Origin: Parasphingorhabdus sp048269865
GTDB lineage: Bacteria > Pseudomonadota > Alphaproteobacteria > Sphingomonadales > Sphingomonadaceae
Length of the DNA: 64,000 nt
Assembly: GCF_048269865.1 (NCBI RefSeq)
Contig: NZ_JBLWUA010000008.1
Span: forward strand, 1 to 64,000
Direction of reading: 5' to 3'
A program made the translations under genes and the position numbers. The notes under the pieces were generated by a model. That model was given only the letters and a program-made list of their open reading frames with translations. It was not told where the DNA came from and made no database searches. Shown piece by piece: positions 61,435 to 64,000 of the stretch (the stretch's first letter is position 1; the number at the start of each line of letters is the position of its first letter).

Positions 61435-62031
61435 ATGATGTTTGACGGCCCCCATAAAGAAATGTTCGCCGCACTGGCGCTTGTCCTGACGTTCGTCGCC
61501 TTCATTCCCTATTTGCGGTCGATCTGGCAGCAAAAGACCCGGCCCCATGTCTTTTCGTGGCTGATCTGGGCAGCGGGCACATTGATTGTAGCGATCGCGC
61601 AATGGACCGACGGAGCGGGCGTGGGTGCGTGGCCGATCGCGGTTTCCGGTCTGCTGACATTCGGCGTCGTGTTGCTGGCGCTGGCAAAAACGCCGGATAT
61701 GTCGATTGTGAAGCTGGACTGGCTATTTCTTGCCCTTGCCCTGACGGCGCTGCCCTTGTGGTTTTTCACCTCCACCGCGCTGTCCGCAGTGATCGTGCTG
61801 ACGGTCGTTGATCTGTTGGGTTTCGGGCCTTCGATCCGCAAAGCCTATGAGCGGCCTGAAGAGGAGAATATCGCGTTCTTTGCCATCTCGGCTGCGCGCA
61901 ACGGATTTGTGGTGGCCGCTCTGGAAAATTATTCATGGACCACGGTTCTCTTTCCCGCTGGGGTGGGCGCGGCATGTATCCTGTTCGTGCTGTTGATATG
62001 GGCGCGCCGACGCATCGTGAATCCGGTATAA
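61435..62031 (+). CDS. PQ-loop-like or other small polytopic membrane protein
   Basis: 198 aa with about six to seven hydrophobic spans (LALVLTFVAFIPYLRSIWQQK, FSWLIWAAGTLIVAIAQW, and later FFAISAARNGFVVAALENYSW). The pattern of short spans with Pro near P-Y resembles the PQ-loop/SemiSWEET fold, but the match is loose. No known transport motif can be named. It stands alone with a weak upstream signal. Confidence 0.6.
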   Translation: MMFDGPHKEMFAALALVLTFVAFIPYLRSIWQQKTRPHVFSWLIWAAGTLIVAIAQWTDGAGVGAWPIAVSGLLTFGVVLLALAKTPDMSIVKLDWLFLALALTALPLWFFTSTALSAVIVLTVVDLLGFGPSIRKAYERPEEENIAFFAISAARNGFVVAALENYSWTTVLFPAGVGAACILFVLLIWARRRIVNPV

Positions 62032-62149
62032 GCCGCTCATTCCGCTATATTTTATCGCAATACCGGTCTGCGTGCCCAGTCCAGGATGACCGCGGATTTG
62101 CCTGAAGATGACGAGTCTGCTTGACCAAATCCATCCCTTCTATATTTTA

Positions 62150-62164
62150 GAACAAACCATGAAC
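62150..62164. promoter_or_regulatory. LexA-type box at the imuA start
   Basis: GAAC-N7-GAAC (the complement reads GTTC-N7-GTTC, the alphaproteobacterial LexA consensus). It overlaps the imuA start codon at 62159, so LexA would block the transcript's beginning. Confidence 0.7.
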
Positions 62165-63076
62165 AATATCGATTCGGATCCAGGTGGCTCTTTTCAGAAC
62201 CCACCAGCTAAGCCTTCTGCGGCGCCGAAACCGGGTAGCCAGAAAACAGCTGCGCTGAAAGCGCGGCTTGCGAAGATATTGGCTGCATCGGGCGTGAAAG
62301 CGGAGGAGCATGAAAACAGGCCGTCCCATTTCAGCTTCGGGGCGGAGCGCATCGATGCGGCCCTGCGCGGCAATGCGGGTGCCGATGGCCTGCCCTGCGC
62401 CGCGCTGCATGAATTGCATGCGGCGGATAAAAGCGACCGGACATGCGCAGCGGCAATGGCGCTGCTGCTCGCGCAACGATGCCGGGCTCTGGAGCCCGAT
62501 AACAGGCCGATATTGTGGCTCAGCGAAAGCGGCGAAGCCAGGCGGCAGGGCCGGCTCTATCCGCCGGGACTGGCGGAGCTCGGGGTGGATCCCTCCACCA
62601 TCATCCACATCGATGCGCCGGACAGCGTCGCGGTGCTGCGCGCGGCCGCCGATGGTGTGCGGTCCCCGGCCATGGCTGCCGTGATTGTCGAACTGTCGGG
62701 CAAGAAACCGAAGGGGCTCGACCTGACGGCGACCAGACGGCTGTCGCTGTCATCGCAAAAATCGGGCGTGCTCAGCCTGTTGCTGCGCTCGGGCAGCGAC
62801 GCCGACAATCCTCTGCCGACCGCAGCCTTCAGTCGCTGGCAAGTCGCCGCTGCGCCTTCGATCGCGCTCGCCGGCAATGCTCCGGGCCACAGTGCTTTTG
62901 ACATCACCCTGCTGCGCCATCGCAGCGGTCTTTACGGGCTCAGCGCCCGACTGGAGTGGAATAGTGACGATCAAATCTTCCGCGAACAGCCAAATGAAGA
63001 GAGCGCGCCGCAACCTCGCGCTGTTCCTGCCCTGGCTGCCGTCCGAACGGATCATCCGGGCACTCGGGCCGCCTGA
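62159..63076 (+). CDS. imuA: ImuA-like RecA-related protein
   Basis: 305 aa from the ATG at 62159; the frame is open from 62108. It has a RecA-like core without full Walker motifs (ALHELHAADKSDRTCAAAMALLLAQRC, PILWLSESGEARRQGRLY). It ends with QVAAAPSIALAGNAPGHSAFDITLLRHRSGLYG. Its gene overlaps the start of imuB by 83 bases. ImuA acts with ImuB and DnaE2 in error-prone repair after DNA damage. A LexA-type box covers the start. Confidence 0.85.
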   Translation: MNNIDSDPGGSFQNPPAKPSAAPKPGSQKTAALKARLAKILAASGVKAEEHENRPSHFSFGAERIDAALRGNAGADGLPCAALHELHAADKSDRTCAAAMALLLAQRCRALEPDNRPILWLSESGEARRQGRLYPPGLAELGVDPSTIIHIDAPDSVAVLRAAADGVRSPAMAAVIVELSGKKPKGLDLTATRRLSLSSQKSGVLSLLLRSGSDADNPLPTAAFSRWQVAAAPSIALAGNAPGHSAFDITLLRHRSGLYGLSARLEWNSDDQIFREQPNEESAPQPRAVPALAAVRTDHPGTRAA

Positions 63077-64000
63077 ACATCCGTTTGCGCTAATCGCAAA
63101 GATTCGCGGCGCGATGGTGATCATGGCGGCGGACCGGCAGGCCGTGTCGCTGGGTCTGGGGTCGGGCATGAAGCTGGCCGACGCCCGGGCGCGGGTGCCG
63201 GATCTGCTCGCCTTTGACCATGATCCGCTGGCCGATGCCGATCTGCTGTCGCGGCTGGCCGAAGCCTGCGAGCGCTACACACCGATGGTGGCGGTCGAGC
63301 CGCCGCATGCGCTGATTCTCGACATCGGCGGTGCAGCGCATTTCTATGCCAGCGAGAGTGCGCTGGCGCAGGATGCCGAAGACCGGCTGGATGCGGCGGG
63401 CTATAGCAGCCACTGGGCGCTCGCCGGGACGCCCGATGCCGCGCTGGCGCTGGCCAGACACGGTCTGAAGGAGGGCGCGGAAGCACAGCTGCCAGTGGCG
63501 GCGCTGGCGATGGACGACAAGACCCACCAGGCGCTGGAACGGGCCGGACTGTACATGATTGGTGATCTGGCCGAGCGCCCGCGCGCCAATCTCGCGGCGC
63601 GGTTCGGGATGGAATTGACGCTTCGGCTGGACCGGATTCTCGGGCTGGAAGACCGGCCGATTGATCCGCTGCGCCGGATCGGCAATATCGTCACCGAACG
63701 CCGCTTTGCCGAGCCACTGACCCATATTGATGGTGCGCTCACCTGCCTGTCGGAGCTGTTCGCGGAAGCGGCCGAGCGGCTCAACGAGCGTGGTCAGGGC
63801 GCGCGGATGATCCGGATGATGCTGTTCCGCTGCGATGGTGATATCGCGCGGCTGGGCCTGGAAACCGGTGCGCCGACCCGCGATGGAGCGCTGTTCAAAC
63901 GGCTGTTGCGTGAGCGGATCGAAGCGCTCAACGACGCGCTTAATCCGGGATTCGGCTATGATCTGATCCGGCTGAGCATCACCGCTTCGGAACCGCTGGC
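62994..64000 (+). CDS. imuB: ImuB, Y-family-like DNA polymerase homologue (3' end outside window)
   Basis: The frame opens at ATG 62994 (KRARRNLALFLPWLPSERI) and runs off the right edge, so only the first 335 residues are visible. LPWLPSERI, MVIMAADRQAVSLGLGSGM and the LILDIGGAAHF stretch are typical of ImuB. The catalytic acids of active Y-family polymerases are not seen, as known for ImuB, which serves as an adaptor between the beta clamp and DnaE2. dnaE2 should follow to the right. Confidence 0.9.
   Translation, partial: MKRARRNLALFLPWLPSERIIRALGPPEHPFALIAKIRGAMVIMAADRQAVSLGLGSGMKLADARARVPDLLAFDHDPLADADLLSRLAEACERYTPMVAVEPPHALILDIGGAAHFYASESALAQDAEDRLDAAGYSSHWALAGTPDAALALARHGLKEGAEAQLPVAALAMDDKTHQALERAGLYMIGDLAERPRANLAARFGMELTLRLDRILGLEDRPIDPLRRIGNIVTERRFAEPLTHIDGALTCLSELFAEAAERLNERGQGARMIRMMLFRCDGDIARLGLETGAPTRDGALFKRLLRERIEALNDALNPGFGYDLIRLSITASEPL

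Overview
The window looks like chromosomal DNA of an alphaproteobacterium of the order Sphingomonadales (Sphingorhabdus/Sphingopyxis-like; the genus cannot be fixed from sequence reading). The evidence is moderately high GC, many TonB-dependent receptors with adjacent hydrolases, Rieske oxygenases and P450, an imuA-imuB cassette, the ligase-associated DNA damage response exonuclease/ligase pair, and intergenic inverted repeats of the type seen in sphingomonads.

Layout. 1-2.15 kb: probable end of an integrated island (IS1182-like transposase remnant, secreted esterase), closed by a 3' half of a tRNA-Arg(CCG) gene that looks like an attachment site. 2.4-7.8 kb: a LysR regulator divergent from a TonB receptor, a serine beta-lactamase-like esterase and a dienelactone hydrolase. 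7.8-8.1 kb: gene debris, including a 48-bp piece of the TetR gene found 5 kb further on. 8.1-13.5 kb: a compact operon P450 / carotenoid-oxygenase-like / enoyl-CoA hydratase-isomerase-like / acyl-CoA dehydrogenase-like, divergent from a TetR regulator across an 18-bp palindrome. 13.6-15 kb: hemN with a perfect FNR-type box. 15.3-28.3 kb: a giant (about 3319 aa) autotransporter made of three concatenated passenger units, then an ECF-like sigma factor and a transmembrane Hanks-type kinase, possibly one transcription unit. 28.6-34 kb: SlyD-like FKBP, TonB receptor, SnoaL/NTF2-like protein and Rieske oxygenase. 34-36.4 kb: a 184-bp direct repeat of the 3' end of a TetR gene flanks a 1.46-kb insert carrying an orphan phage-fibre-like repeat protein. 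36.4-41 kb: TonB receptor, alpha/beta hydrolase, MFS transporter. 41-45.6 kb: exported unknown, NTF2-like, B3-type metallo-beta-lactamase-like lipoprotein, Tat-signal SDR, TauD-like dioxygenase. 45.6-49.9 kb: iron-type operon (TonB receptor, DUF6607-like protein, unknown, PepSY-like membrane protein) behind a Fur-like box. 50-53.1 kb: alpha/beta hydrolase, cytochrome b561, second Rieske oxygenase. 53.1-64 kb: a repeat element able to fold as a three-way junction, DNA-ligase/exonuclease pair, riboflavin genes ribB and ribH, PRC-barrel-like exported protein, DJ-1/PfpI protein, Dps, a 41-aa membrane protein, a bacterial voltage-gated sodium channel, a membrane protein, then SOS-type imuA and the start of imuB.

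Most genes fit the lifestyle of an aerobic oligotroph that imports large or hydrophobic substrates through TonB receptors and attacks them with oxygenases and hydrolases. The most interesting items are the RibB protein with an N-terminal HTH domain behind a promoter array of four alternating ATGTGAT heptamers (a possible riboflavin-operon autoregulatory circuit in place of an FMN riboswitch), the autotransporter/sigma/kinase locus, the repeat-flanked phage-fibre-like insert, the P450/carotenoid-oxygenase operon and the three-way-junction intergenic element.
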